From contig RPFO01000814.1 in the NCBI GenBank assembly GCA_009746045.1, forward strand, positions 1-64,000: a stretch of DNA of 64,000 nt, given 5' to 3'. Source of the DNA: Mesostigma viride. Lineage: Eukaryota; Streptophyta; Mesostigmatophyceae; Mesostigmatales; Mesostigmataceae. The notes beneath the pieces were generated by a model. The model saw only the letters and a program-made list of their open reading frames with translations, had not been told where the DNA came from and made no database searches. Shown here piece by piece: positions 9,601 through 19,201 of the stretch. Both the position numbers and the translations under genes were made by a program. Each line of letters begins with the position of its first letter. The stretch's first letter is position 1.

Positions 9601-11061
9601 TTAATTCTGACGACAAAACAGTGGTATATAACAAATCGTATACTGTCCTAAAGTGAAGCTCGTCATCTGAGTCAATTTGGAATTACCAGAGTCTGTAAAA
9701 GTGCCGACGCCGCGCCCGTTCTTGGCGTTCGATGTGTACGCCGGTCTGGCCGCGTCAGATCCAGAGTCGAAGTAGGAGGTGCCAACCTTGCTTTCGATCA
9801 GACGAACGGGCTGGGCGTTTGCAGTAACAGCTATCGTTTTCGCGCTGTCTTGGTACATCTTGGCCTTGTCATTGAAATCTAGCCACACTGACAGATTGGA
9901 TATGTCAGCGGGGCTCCATACAGGAGGAGTATACGTGAAGATCAGCGTATTCGAGGCAGCATTACTAGCCCCGCTGCCGCCAGTAACCGTTCCAGCTCCG
10001 ACAGTCACCCCCGTCTGCGAGTATGCTGTTGTAGGAGTGACAGTAAACGAATACGAGGCCCCGCTGCCGGTGAGAGTGGAAGCTGTTCCGTTCGTGACGA
10101 CGATATCGCCCAACGCAAACCCAGTAACCGATTCGCTAAACACGGCGTTCACAGTGATTGGGCTTGTGCTTGGGGTAGCGCCCGCTGCCGTTGATAGAGT
10201 GGTAGTGACTTGTGGAGGTGTGTAGGTGAACGCCAGGGTGTTTGATGATGCCGTGTTACTAGCCCCGCCGCCGCCAGTAACCGTGCCAGCTCCGACAGTC
10301 ACCCCTGTCTGCGAGTATGCTGTTGTAGGAGTGACAGTAAACGAATACGATGCCGCGCTGCCTGTGAGAGCGGAAGCTGTTCCGTTCGAGACGACGATAT
10401 CGCCCAATGCAAAACCAGTAACCGATTCGCTAAACACGGCGTTCACAGTGATTGGGCTTGTGCTCGGGGTAGCGCCCGCCGTCGTTGAGAGAGTGGCAGT
10501 GACTTGTGGAGGTGTGTAGGTGAACGTCAAGGTGTTAGACGCGGTGTTACTGACTCCAAAATCGTTTGCCACGGAGTCCTCCAATATCGTGACGGTTGTC
10601 GGCGTGTTTGCGGTAGTCGGCGTCACTGTGAAAGTGTATGAATCGTCGCTCCCAACGAGGCTTGATATAGATCCGTTTGTAACTCCGATGTCGCTTATAT
10701 CAAACAAATCAACCGGCTCGCTGAACGTGACATTCACGGTGACCGGACTAGTACTCGGAGTCGCTCCTGCTGTCGTTGAGATGGACACGGTGATCGGCGG
10801 CGGGGTGTAAGTGAACGTCAGCGCATTAGAAGCTGTGTTTCCGATGCCACTCTCGCTTGTCGCCGCATTAGATATCAAGCTCACCTCTGTCGGCGCGTAC
10901 GCTGTTGTAGGCGTGACTAGAAACGAGTAAGAAGCCCCGCTTCCTATCAGTTCAAAAGCCTCGCCGTTCAACACATTAATGTCGCCTATCAAAAAACCAG
11001 ACACTGGTTCACTAAACAAGGCATTGACTGTGATGAATGGCGTATCAGGGGCAACTCCGTC
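9601..11061 (-). pseudogene. Ig-like-repeat fibre or adhesin gene, main part (split by an LTR element)
   Basis: This part encodes about 480 residues. There are four-plus tandem domains of about 98 aa (DNA units near 9930-10225, 10226-10519, 10520-10815, 10816-11061), each with STTAGATPSTSP, then TVNVTFSEPV, then GDI..NG, then SYTFTVTPTTA and LTFTYTPP. This is a bacterial-Ig/cadherin-like beta-sandwich pattern common in phage and virus fibres. Two repeats are nearly identical in DNA, showing recent duplication. The C terminus starts a lectin/LamG-like fold (LSVWLDFNDKAKMYQDSAKT) but stops after about 100 residues, shorter than expected. The frame stays open through 11061, where the LTR element begins; the start-codon end lies at 18874-18975. 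A cell-attachment role is inference. Confidence 0.7.
11057..11061 (+). repeat. Target-site duplication CCGTC (left)
   Basis: CCGTC directly precedes the AGTT start of the element and is repeated at 18869-18873 after its AACT end. Confidence 0.9.
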
Positions 11062-11677
11062 AGTTAACGTAAAGGATTTACGTTAGATGGATAGAGATTG
11101 TTACGCTCTTTCCAACGGCACCTTGAACGCCTCATTTGGTTAAGGAACGTAAAAGTTATGACGTTTCCTAGGCTGTGCCGACAGTACCCGGCGCGCCACT
11201 GTGGGCGCGTACGGACACAGGATGTACAAGTGTCACTTTGATAGTCCGCAGGACGTTGACAGGACTTGTACAGGACTTGATGGTCAATTGATAGGTAGGG
11301 GCGCTGTAGCGCGCCAGGACCTATGAGACAATTGATGCTGAGCAGTGTACGGATAGGTCCACAGGACTAGCCGTATGGACAATTGATAGATCTGCGCGCC
11401 AAAGGCGTGCCAGAGTCTGTGTAATCAATTGATTGACAGTTCAGCTGTGACAGTGCAGCTGAATACTTGGACGCGTCCCTAACAACCTATATGTGTGACT
11501 TGGTCGCACCGGGACGCTAGTTCTTGCGTGCACGTTCTCTTGGCACTGCGACCCTGTCGCCTGTGCTGCGTGCAGTCTTGGAAGTGACGTGACTTACGTC
11601 TGTGTTCCTTATTCTTAATAAAGGCAACTTCCTGCAAGAACCATGGCGGAATTCAGGGCATTCACTCTCATACAACT
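11062..11677 (+). repeat. 5' LTR of element A
   Basis: It starts AGTTAACG and ends TACAACT, so the termini are AGTT/AACT rather than TG/CA. AATAAA at 11617-11622 is about 55 bases before the end and is a likely polyadenylation signal. The 3' LTR copy is 18252-18868. Confidence 0.93.
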
Positions 11678-11692
11678 CGTATTACACGCCTC
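11678..11692 (+). other. Candidate primer-binding region of element A
   Basis: The first bases after the 5' LTR are CGTATTACACGCC. Element B starts its internal region with CGTATTA as well (30805 downward, minus). The shared 7-mer at the primer-site position suggests priming by an internal part of a tRNA rather than its CCA end. The tRNA was not identified. Confidence 0.45.
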
Positions 11693-11701
11693 GTTCCAAA
11701 C

Positions 11702-12547
11702 ATGCCAAATTCTGAAGAATTCCGAATTCCCGGTGATGAGGAGGTAGCCGCTCCGCCGGCTGATCCTTACCAAGACCGGCTGCGCCATCGTGGCAACAAT
11801 TGCTTGACGAGGTCACGATATCGCTGGACGAACTTCATCGTCGGCAGCGCGCAGCTCTCCCATTGCTCGGGGATTTCCCCGAGGACCCCGTTTGCCGCAG
11901 CTGGTGCCGGCTATACGCGCGCCGTTGGACCAAATTCGCAACATTTGTCGCAATTTACGGTCCAGGTGCGTGGCGGTTTGCGGTCGGTGACCGAAGTCAC
12001 CACTGCTATCGAGGAGCTGGACAACGCCATCTCTTCGCTGACCGGCTACCAGAGAAATTTACAAAACTGGGCATCGTACGCACGGGGGGCGCGCCGGTGG
12101 TCTCGACAAACTTATTTCAAGACCTCGCATTGCTGTCGCTGCTCACACGCGGCGTACGCAGTCGCGAACGCCAGGTTCTCATTAACCTGGTGGCTTTTCT
12201 CGCAGCTTTGCGAGAGTGGATTCCCGCAGGTGGGAATTGTGTCATTTTTACTCATCCTCTGCGCCTCGTCGCGCGTCGGCGATCGCAACTTTCGCGCCGG
12301 GGAGCACACCGGTTTTGATACATACCGGCGCAGGTCCGGCACACACGCCGGATATGGAGGATCCAGTTCACCTATGAGTACTGTGATTTCCGGGGCCTCG
12401 ACTACTGAATCGGCCCGTTTTCCAGTACGTCGACATTTTGTCGATTTTTCAGCGGCGATTCGCGGGGGCGGCGGCGACACCGGCGCAGGCGGCAGTTGCG
12501 ACAATTTTGTACATACTTTATTCTGCTGCTTTGCTGAGGTGTTTTGA
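11702..12547 (+). CDS. Leader ORF of element A, unknown function, probably frameshifted
   Basis: 281 aa as read, starting MPNSEEFRIPG only 24 bases after the 5' LTR. Protein-like segments alternate between this frame and the one opened at 11800 (for example LLDEVTISLDELHRRQRAAL and TEVTTAIEELDNAISSL, both helical). That suggests a single longer protein broken by one-base shifts. No domain was recognised. Element B has an ORF in exactly the same place, so a leader protein upstream of gag looks like a family trait. It could be an N-terminal gag region or an accessory protein. Confidence 0.4.
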   Translation: MPNSEEFRIPGDEEVAAPPADPYQDRLRHRGNNCLTRSRYRWTNFIVGSAQLSHCSGISPRTPFAAAGAGYTRAVGPNSQHLSQFTVQVRGGLRSVTEVTTAIEELDNAISSLTGYQRNLQNWASYARGARRWSRQTYFKTSHCCRCSHAAYAVANARFSLTWWLFSQLCESGFPQVGIVSFLLILCASSRVGDRNFRAGEHTGFDTYRRRSGTHAGYGGSSSPMSTVISGASTTESARFPVRRHFVDFSAAIRGGGGDTGAGGSCDNFVHTLFCCFAEVF

Positions 12548-12564
12548 ATAGCTTGTAGTGCAGA

Positions 12565-13047
12565 ATGGCAGACGGGCGCCGTAGCAAAGGTGCCCCAGCC
12601 AGTGGGAATAATGGTGGTGCTGGTAGTGGGACAGCTCACGTAGATGACGTGGGTGTCACCGGGGAAATTACCAATGTTCATCACAACCCTAATAATACAC
12701 AAGCTGTTCTTGGTTATGATCTCACTACCCAGGGTTTGCTTATTGTGAATCAACTGCAACCTGTCACGTCAGACACAAAGCCCAAGCAGGCTGAGGAGTT
12801 TGTGGAGGGGCTAGAGGGGTTTCCAAGTTTGTACGGTGGTACAAACTATTACCAGATCTGGATAGGTAGCCAGACTTTTGGCAAGTGTACAGATCAGATA
12901 AAGGACCTCACTAGAGAGTGTAAGAAGGCCAACAAGGCCTGGTCCAGCTACGTGGCAGAGTTAAAGGAGCTGCTAGAGGATCAGAGGAAGAAAGTGGGGA
13001 TCCATTGGCAGGATAAATACCAGGGGTGGGAGGTCAAGGGGACCTGA
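12565..13047 (+). CDS. gag: Element A gag, N-terminal part
   Basis: 160 aa beginning MADGRRSKGAPASGNN, low-complexity at first, then a helical segment with KDLTRECKKANKAWSSYVAEL. The ORF ends at a stop produced by a frameshift near 13035. The next frame continues with a protein-like stretch (LIQNFLNYCKMVEEG), which a second shift near 13178 connects to the zinc-knuckle part at 13184-13681. Gag would form the particle. Assignment rests on position and on the downstream knuckle. Confidence 0.65.
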   Translation: MADGRRSKGAPASGNNGGAGSGTAHVDDVGVTGEITNVHHNPNNTQAVLGYDLTTQGLLIVNQLQPVTSDTKPKQAEEFVEGLEGFPSLYGGTNYYQIWIGSQTFGKCTDQIKDLTRECKKANKAWSSYVAELKELLEDQRKKVGIHWQDKYQGWEVKGT

Positions 13048-13183
13048 TCCAGAACTTCCTTAACTATTGTAAAATGGTTGAGGAGGGCAGGGCTCACGGC
13101 TTTAATGTTGCTGACAACATAGCCCTGACAAACTGGCTCAAGGTTTCTGGGCTGGACAAGGCTACACGTGGCTCTTAAAGGTC

Positions 13184-13681
13184 ATGTGTGCCCCACACTC
13201 AACCCTCAAGGCCTACAAGGTCATAATCAAACAAGCACTCGAGGCAGAGGAGCTGTTTGAGGGTGGAGTGCCAGCAGTGAAGGCTACCCAGGCAGGTGGG
13301 CGTACCCAGGGTGGCTCCAAATCGTCTGAGGCTGACCGAAGCCAAGGAGGGCGTAGGGGCAACCACAACAAGCGGAAGGCCAATCATTCACCCGACCCTG
13401 ACGGGAGGTCACACTCCAAGTCGGTGTTCAGGCGGGTGGGTGGTCAGCCCAAGCAGGGCAACGCGTCTGACAACGGGGGCAGTGGCCAGGGCAAGTCAAA
13501 GATACAATGCTACCTGTGCAAGGGGTGGGGGCACATCAAGAAGGAGTGTCCCAGCTTCAAGAAGACCCAGGGCCAGGGCAGCAACAAGAATAACAACAAC
13601 AACAAGAAGAAGAACAACAACAAGTCCCAGGCAGGCCAGCCTTCAAAGGGCAGTCAGCAAGAAGACAACAAGGAGCAGTGA
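13184..13681 (+). CDS. gag: Element A gag, C-terminal part with zinc knuckle
   Basis: 165 aa, rich in Gly, Gln, Asn and Lys. The CCHC knuckle CYLCKGWGHIKKEC is followed by an Asn/Lys tract and ends in GAG CAG then TGA CTG. The N-terminal portion belongs to the broken ORF at 12565-13047. The stop is UGA followed by CUG. Pol would follow after a further shift at a G7 run near 13720, so gag-stop-pol readthrough as in element B is plausible. Confidence 0.75.
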   Translation: MCAPHSTLKAYKVIIKQALEAEELFEGGVPAVKATQAGGRTQGGSKSSEADRSQGGRRGNHNKRKANHSPDPDGRSHSKSVFRRVGGQPKQGNASDNGGSGQGKSKIQCYLCKGWGHIKKECPSFKKTQGQGSNKNNNNNKKKNNNKSQAGQPSKGSQQEDNKEQ

Positions 13682-13682
13682 C

Positions 13683-16600
13683 TGTCTGAGGCAACCCCTA
13701 CACACCTTAATTCACCCAGGGGGGGCCAGGTGCTCCAATGCAGATTTTATATCTGGGCAACAAGAGGGTGATCTCCAGGTTCAGGGTGGCCCCAGGTCAC
13801 CTGGAGAGGTACAGGTTCCTATGAAGACGTCCTTGACAGCTGATGCAGCTGTAAGAATGTCTGACCCCATGCATCCTCGTGCTGGGCACGAGGGTGGACC
13901 TCTCATTTTGAGAGAAACCAATGTACAACCACAGAGGGGTGTGAAGGCCTCTGGTGGTATGCATGTGGTCCCTGCTGGCGGTCCAGGTGTTGGGCATGAG
14001 CAGGGTGACTCAGGCTCTGAGTCAGAACAGGATGGAAGTCAGCATGGTGATGCTGGACAACCTGACAGCACAGTCCTGACTGTGCCAGGGACTGCTTCCT
14101 CTGTGTACCAGGAGTTGGGTGCCCGAATCCACAACATGTTTGGGCATGCCACTTCTCTGTCAAACAACTTTGCCTTCCGTATGGGCAGGGCACCCCTTCT
14201 CAAGGCGTGTCAGCAAGCTGCCTCACGGTGTAAGTGCCAGTTGTCCTCCAACAAGCCCAGGAAATCACATGCCAAAGCTCTACCTCAGAGCATTGGTGAT
14301 CTGCAGTGTGATATCCAACACATCAGGGGCATGCAACTGTTGGTGTGCGTGGACAGGTACACAAAATACAAGGTGCTGGAGCATTTACCTTCTATGAAGA
14401 ACAGGTACTTGCTGGCTGCCCTGCAGAATGTAAGAGCCAAGTTTCCTACCACAAGGATCCAGGTGGACATGCAGTTTCAGCATCTCAAGGGTGATCCTAC
14501 CCTTCCTGAGTTGCTGGTTACACCTAGGGAGGCTCATGGGCAGCAGGGTGCTATCGAGAGGGCAATCCAGGAGGTCAAGAAATTGATCATCTCTGAAGAC
14601 TGGGTACCCTTGTCTGCACCTGCACTTGTCAGGAGTGCATGGCTGAGGAACGTGGAGCAGCAGCTGAACAGCAGGGTTAACTTCTACTATGATGGAGTTG
14701 CTGTCAGCCCAATGGGTCTATATCATGGCCTGTGCCCACCACATGTGCTGGAGGGCTGGAAACATGCTGCACATGTCACCTTTGCCAAGCTGAGGGAGAA
14801 GGACCGGGGTTGGAAGATGCTGGAGCCACAAGTGGGTCAGAAGGTCCTAGCTTGGAAGGAACCTAGCCTTTATGGCAAACGTGGTAGCTGGAGTCCTGGG
14901 GTGGTTACCCAGGTTGATGAAGCTAGCCACGCATGCTTGGTCAGCATGGAGGACGAACCAAAGCATGTGCACCGGCTGAGTTGGTCATATGTCAAGCCTA
15001 ACCTGATGAATGAGGGCAGTCAGGCACAAGGCTCACAGGATCTGCAGGATTTTCAGGTCCCAAGTGACATCACTGACGCAACGACCACATCTGTTGCAGG
15101 GGAATCTGTCAGCCCTGGCCAGGTTGCAGAGGTACTTGTTGAACAGGCTGCAAGGTCAACAGCTGGGGAGTCAACTGTCAAGCCCAAGGCACTAACCAAG
15201 CCCAGGGGGACAAGTTTGGCTGGATTGATTGGGGCTCTACAAAGAGCCAAGAAGCAGCCCAAGGTAGCCAAGCTCAGGTGGCATGGCAATCTGGGGCTGG
15301 ACACTGCCTTAGAGGTAGACACTAATTCTCAGGTTTCCATCATTGGGACCAGGGCTGCAGCAGGGTACAGCATGACTGAACCCAGCTATCAGTTTGTGTC
15401 TGACTTCAGTGGCGGGGTACACGTGAAGGTACTGGGTGAGGTATCTATTCCTATCCTTGGACAGGACACTGCATTTTGTGTCTTGGAGGGCTATCAGGGA
15501 CCTGCTCTTCTGGGGCAGAATTTCCTATGCCAGGATGGGGTAGTGATCACGTCCTCTCTCCTGACTAAGGAAGGGGCTGGTCAGGTCCCACTGATTAATT
15601 TCAGGACCACTCACCTATCACGTGCAGTAACCAGGACGGTTAAGCGTGTGCAAGTGTGCCAGGGGCAGGAGCCCTTGGTTGATGACCTCATATTGCCAGC
15701 TGCTAGTCATCCAAGCAGTTTGGGCATTGGTCCTCACTCACTTGCTGGACACAGCCCTATCAACTACCAAGGCCTGGTGAAGCTCATGTCCTCTCCCATT
15801 ATGTGTCCCCAGGTCACACTGGGTCTGATTAAATCTGGGGAGGACTGGATCTCCAAGAAATGCGTGGAACCTGTCAATGACCTGCCTCCTGCACGACGTC
15901 TACTCAAGCTCAAGTTTGTCATCAAGATGAAGGAGGTGGACGGGGTCAAGGTACCACATGTCAGGCCAGTGCTGAATGAGTTCAAGGGTACTGGTGAGTG
16001 CACTGCTGAGGAGTTGTATACCCCTGGCATGTTGCATGACACTTGGAGGCTGCTGCTGTGTGTATTTCTAGGCCTTCTCAACAAGGGCTTGGACTATGGC
16101 TCAGTGGTGGTAGACTTCAAGAGGGCATTTCTGGAGGGGGATGCAGATGTGGCACAGGAAAAGTGGGAGGGCAAGACGCCTTTCTATGTCAGGGTGCCTG
16201 CTGTATGGAAAAGGGACATTCACACTGAGTTCCTTAAAATCCTCAAGGGCCTGGAGGGCCTGAGGTCAAGTCCAATAATCTGGAGGGAGACTCTCAACCG
16301 TTTCCTGAAGGAGCATTGCAACTTGAAGGTCTCTCCTGTAGACCCCTGTCTGTTTCTGGGGCAATGGGAAGGCCTACCAGTGTATGCTTCGCTGCACGGG
16401 GATGACCTACATCTGATAGCTCCCACGTCGTGGCTTAAGGAGCTGATCTCCATCATTAAGTCCAAGTTTCCTCTGGGTAGGGAGCAATGGCAGGTGGAGA
16501 ATGAGCCTCTGCTGTTTGTGGGCATGGAGGCCACACTGGTGAAGAAGGGGGGGAGTGGCGTATGCTGCTGGTGGGGGGCAATGATTATCAAGAGACCCTC

Positions 16601-16703
16601 ATTAGCAAGCTTCCTCCAACCATCACACAGGCACTGTGTCCTATGGTCAGGGGCATGGTTGCTTGGGTGGCAGGCATTTCCAGGCCAGACCTTATGGTCA
16701 TAG
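13683..16703 (+). CDS. pol: Element A pol: integrase, retropepsin-like domain, RT (frameshifted before RNase H)
   Basis: The frame is open from about 13683. The integrase has HNMFGH, then a C-x-C pair, the first catalytic Asp in CDIQHIRG (about 14310), the second in VDMQF (about 14463) and Glu in AIERA (about 14553), giving D-x29-E rather than the usual 35 spacing. A retropepsin-like motif VDTNSQVSII (about 15318) with partner PALLGQNFL follows the integrase. The RT then has VVDFKRAFLEGD (about 16113) and ASLHGDDLHLI (about 16396), where HGDD replaces YxDD. A G7 run near 16550 breaks the frame; RNase H continues in 16562-17302. The protease lying between integrase and RT is not the textbook copia order. 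Confidence 0.85.
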   Translation, partial: CLRQPLHTLIHPGGARCSNADFISGQQEGDLQVQGGPRSPGEVQVPMKTSLTADAAVRMSDPMHPRAGHEGGPLILRETNVQPQRGVKASGGMHVVPAGGPGVGHEQGDSGSESEQDGSQHGDAGQPDSTVLTVPGTASSVYQELGARIHNMFGHATSLSNNFAFRMGRAPLLKACQQAASRCKCQLSSNKPRKSHAKALPQSIGDLQCDIQHIRGMQLLVCVDRYTKYKVLEHLPSMKNRYLLAALQNVRAKFPTTRIQVDMQFQHLKGDPTLPELLVTPREAHGQQGAIERAIQEVKKLIISEDWVPLSAPALVRSAWLRNVEQQLNSRVNFYYDGVAVSPMGLYHGLCPPHVLEGWKHAAHVTFAKLREKDRGWKMLEPQVGQKVLAWKEPSLYGKRGSWSPGVVTQVDEASHACLVSMEDEPKHVHRLSWSYVKPNLMNEGSQAQGSQDLQDFQVPSDITDATTTSVAGESVSPGQVAEVLVEQAARSTAGESTVKPKALTKPRGTSLAGLIGALQRAKKQPKVAKLRWHGNLGLDTALEVDTNSQVSIIGTRAAAGYSMTEPSYQFVSDFSGGVHVKVLGEVSIPILGQDTAFCVLEGYQGPALLGQNFLCQDGVVITSSLLTKEGAGQVPLINFRTTHLSRAVTRTVKRVQVCQGQEPLVDDLILPAASHPSSLGIGPHSLAGHSPINYQGLVKLMSSPIMCPQVTLGLIKSGEDWISKKCVEPVNDLPPARRLLKLKFVIKMKEVDGVKVPHVRPVLNEFKGTGECTAEELYTPGMLHDTWRLLLCVFLGLLNKGLDYGSVVVDFKRAFLEGDADVAQEKWEGKTPFYVRVPAVWKRDIHTEFLKILKGLEGLRSSPIIWRETLNRFLKEHCNLKVSPVDPCLFLGQWEGLPVYASLHGDDLHLIAPTSWLKELISIIKSKFPLGREQWQVENEPLLFVGMEATLVKKGGSGVCCWWGAMIIKRPSLASFLQPSHRHCVLWSGAWLLGWQAFPGQTLWS

Positions 16704-17302
16704 CCAGGTTGCCTGATGACATGCTGGTGGAGCTAGGGTCTGCCAAGGTGGCTGATCAGGTCAGGGCTTCATCTGGCATTCTGTTGTCTGCAGTGGATTT
16801 ATCACAACCCATTTGCATGGAGCTGTATGTGGATAGCTCAATGGACAGCAGGCAGGTCTCCAAGGTCAGGGGCAGGGCTGCAGGGCTCTTTGTGCTCAGA
16901 CAGGAAGGCCTGGGGAGTTTGGTGAGCTGGTTTAGTCGCCTGCACAAACGGGTGGCTGTCAGCAGTGATGTGGCAGAATGCAGGGCTATTTGTGAAGGCA
17001 TTCACACAAGCCTTTATCTGAAGGAGTTGCTTCATCAGATGACTTCTAACACTCCTTGGCCACTTCAGGTTACCACTCTTCTAAAAACAGACTCCATGGG
17101 GATGGTGCAGTTTGTGCACAGGCAGATGGCCAGAAGTAGGGACTTGGATTATCTCCTTCTAAAGTTGTCCTCCTTGGCCAATATTGAGCATATCCCTGGG
17201 GTTGACAATCCTGCTGATGCTTTGACCAAGCTAGTGCAGAAGGCAGCAGTGCAATACAAGGTTCTTCAGTCTCTGATGGACCCATCTCAGCAAGCTGTCT
17301 AA
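16562..17302 (+). CDS. pol: Element A pol C-terminus: RNase H
   Basis: 246 aa as read. The native part begins near 16560 and continues the RT connection domain (GISRPDLMVIARLPDD). RNase H motifs are LYVDSSMDSR (first Asp), DVAECRAICEG (Glu), LKTDSMGMVQF (Asp) and HIPGVDNPADALTKL (final Asp region), typical of copia C-termini. It is in a different frame from 13683-16703 because of the G run near 16550. It degrades template RNA during cDNA synthesis. Confidence 0.85.
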   Translation: MLLVGGNDYQETLISKLPPTITQALCPMVRGMVAWVAGISRPDLMVIARLPDDMLVELGSAKVADQVRASSGILLSAVDLSQPICMELYVDSSMDSRQVSKVRGRAAGLFVLRQEGLGSLVSWFSRLHKRVAVSSDVAECRAICEGIHTSLYLKELLHQMTSNTPWPLQVTTLLKTDSMGMVQFVHRQMARSRDLDYLLLKLSSLANIEHIPGVDNPADALTKLVQKAAVQYKVLQSLMDPSQQAV

Positions 17303-18251
17303 GCTGGTGCCTGGTTATAGGGCATTGGAGAGCAGATTGTGTGGTAGTGTCAGCATTGTGACTGGCATAATACCTGTATTTTAGTCTGTACTAAGGCTCA
17401 TGGACCATGGTACACTCACTCTGATTTTAATCAGGATACAGCCAGGTTTTGGCTGGGGTTCATGCTGTTGACTACACAAGGTTGACAGGTCCATTACAGA
17501 CCATGTATTCTATTTTAAAAGAAATGTATATTTGTACATACTCTCACAATGGTCTGGGAACCTTTATTCTGGGGTTTATAGGGCGGGGTTCGATTCCCTG
17601 GTATTATGTTTCTACAAGCTGGCCTGTTCAGGTGTTTGCCTGTTCAGACTTCCCTAGTTCCCCAGGGCAGGATTTAATTGTTGCCTATGTGTTTCATTTT
17701 GTCATTTGTTTGCTGTGGCAGTTTACCATCTGGCAAGTAGACGGGCGCCGTAAGACGGGCGCCAATAGACCCCTGTTGAGAGAATGACAGGCAAACTATT
17801 GTAATACGCCTTACTTTGTCAAGTGGTATTTTAATTGTCATGGATTTATTGTACTTATATTGAATATGTACTGGGTTTTATGGGATTAGTATCTGGGATT
17901 AATGTAACTCACCGCCAGAAGGTCATTGTACTGGAGGCTCTACCGAGGTGATGGGATTAATTCCTGGAGAAGACCTCATAGAATTAACCTGTATGTATTT
18001 AATTTTGTGTGCTTCTAATATCTGGTGGTACTCTGTAATGCCACTTCCATAGGTTTTTATCCATTTCTCATGGAATGGTTTTCCCTGTGGCAGATCTGTT
18101 TCTTTTCCAGTTCCTTAAAAGAAAAGGCTGGGGGAATGGCAATGGCCATTAAAGACATCTGTTCAAGCTTCAAGCTGGAGTGAAGGACATTTCAAGCTAC
18201 TTCAAGGGTCCCTGGCAGGGGATGTGATCCCTAAAGAAAAGAAGGGATTGG
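17303..18251 (+). other. 3' noncoding region and polypurine tract of element A
   Basis: There is no ORF with domain content. Two copies of GGGCGCC (17743-17749 and 17757-17763) stand out. The polypurine tract is 18233-18251 (AAAGAAAAGAAGGGATTGG), ending directly at the AGTT of the 3' LTR, where plus-strand synthesis would start. Confidence 0.75.
17740..17763 (+). repeat. Paired GGGCGCC motif in the element A 3' region
   Basis: AGACGGGCGCCGTA (17740-17753) also occurs at the gag start (12570-12583). A second GGGCGCC follows 14 bases after the first. Element B has the same pair in its 3' noncoding region. The GGCGCC core is self-complementary. Confidence 0.6.
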
Positions 18252-18868
18252 AGTTAACGTAAAGGATTTACGTTAGATGGATAGAGATTGTTACGCTCTT
18301 TCCAACGGCACCTTGAACGCCTCATTTGGTTAAGGAACGTAAAAGTTATGACGTTTCCTAGGCTGTGCCGACAGTACCCGGCGCGCCACTGTGGGCGCGT
18401 ACGGACACAGGATGTACAAGTGTCACTTTGATAGTCCGCAGGACGTTGACAGGACTTGTACAGGACTTGATGGTCAATTGATAGGTAGGGGCGCTGTAGC
18501 GCGCCAGGACCTATGAGACAATTGATGCTGAGCAGTGTACGGATAGGTCCACAGGACTAGCCGTATGGACAATTGATAGATCTGCGCGCCAAAGGCGTGC
18601 CAGAGTCTGTGTAATCAATTGATTGACAGTTCAGCTGTGACAGTGCAGCTGAATACTTGGACGCGTCCCTAACAACCTATATGTGTGACTTGGTCGCACC
18701 GGGACGCTAGTTCTTGCGTGCACGTTCTCTTGGCACTGCGACCCTGTCGCCTGTGCTGCGTGCAGTCTTGGAAGTGACGTGACTTACGTCTGTGTTCTTT
18801 ATTCTTAATAAAGGCAACATTCCTGCAAGAACCATGGTGGAATTCAGGGCATTCACTCTCATACAACT
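18252..18868 (+). repeat. 3' LTR of element A
   Basis: 617 bp, starts AGTTAACG and ends ACAACT. It differs from the 5' copy at about three sites near its end. It is followed by the CCGTC duplication at 18869-18873. Confidence 0.93.
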
Positions 18869-18873
18869 CCGTC

Positions 18874-18975
18874 AGTCGTCGACAAAACGACTGTGACGTC
18901 ATGTGCTTCCACCGCTTCTTCGTCTCGTCTCTTCCTCAGCAGACGGGGGCATATACCATAATCCCAGCGATTCAT
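18874..18975 (-). pseudogene. Fibre-like gene, 5' end separated by element A
   Basis: The frame begins at an ATG at 18973-18975, directly after an in-frame TAA. It runs through a charged segment (RKRRDEEAVEAHD) and enters the first Ig-like repeat (VTVVLSTTDG). The same repeat resumes in the same frame at 11061 on the other side of element A. About 35 residues are encoded here. It lies about 360 bp downstream of the capsid gene's stop with the intergenic stretch 18976-19201, and reads in the same direction. Confidence 0.7.
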
Positions 18976-19201
18976 TTAGATCGTATACACTATCGTGTCA
19001 TTTTTTTGCGTTCGGTAGAGGGTATTGAAACCTTGGCTCCGTTATAGTGGCCCTTTCCTAGCCGGCAACCCGATCGCCAGACCTTTATCAGTCATCGCAG
19101 GGGTATCGAAAATCAAGGTAACTCTACTAAACGGATTCGCTGTGTATCTCGGATCCTTAAGGTAGTCCATCGATCGCTATATGGTAACCACCAGAGATTT
19201 T

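Larger units (their letters stand above)
11062..18868 (+). mobile_element. Copia-like LTR retrotransposon A (AGTT...AACT family), full length
   Basis: A 7.8-kb element with LTRs of 616 and 617 bp that differ at only about three positions, flanked by CCGTC duplications. The internal order is leader ORF, gag with zinc knuckle, integrase, retropepsin-like domain, RT, RNase H, 3' noncoding region and polypurine tract. It is inserted in the virus fibre gene. LTR near-identity marks a recent insertion. The gag and pol frameshifts (near 13035, 13178, 13725 and 16550) therefore may be sequencing errors or very recent damage; the last two fall in G runs. Confidence 0.93.

Noticed and set aside
9439-9651. 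70-aa ORF with a hydrophobic segment as a membrane protein
   Set aside because: It is short and isolated, overlaps the fibre gene's 3' end, and has no supporting pattern.
13296-13682. N-terminal Arg-rich extension of element A pol
   Set aside because: It is the out-of-frame reading of gag. Pol-like sequence begins after the gag stop.
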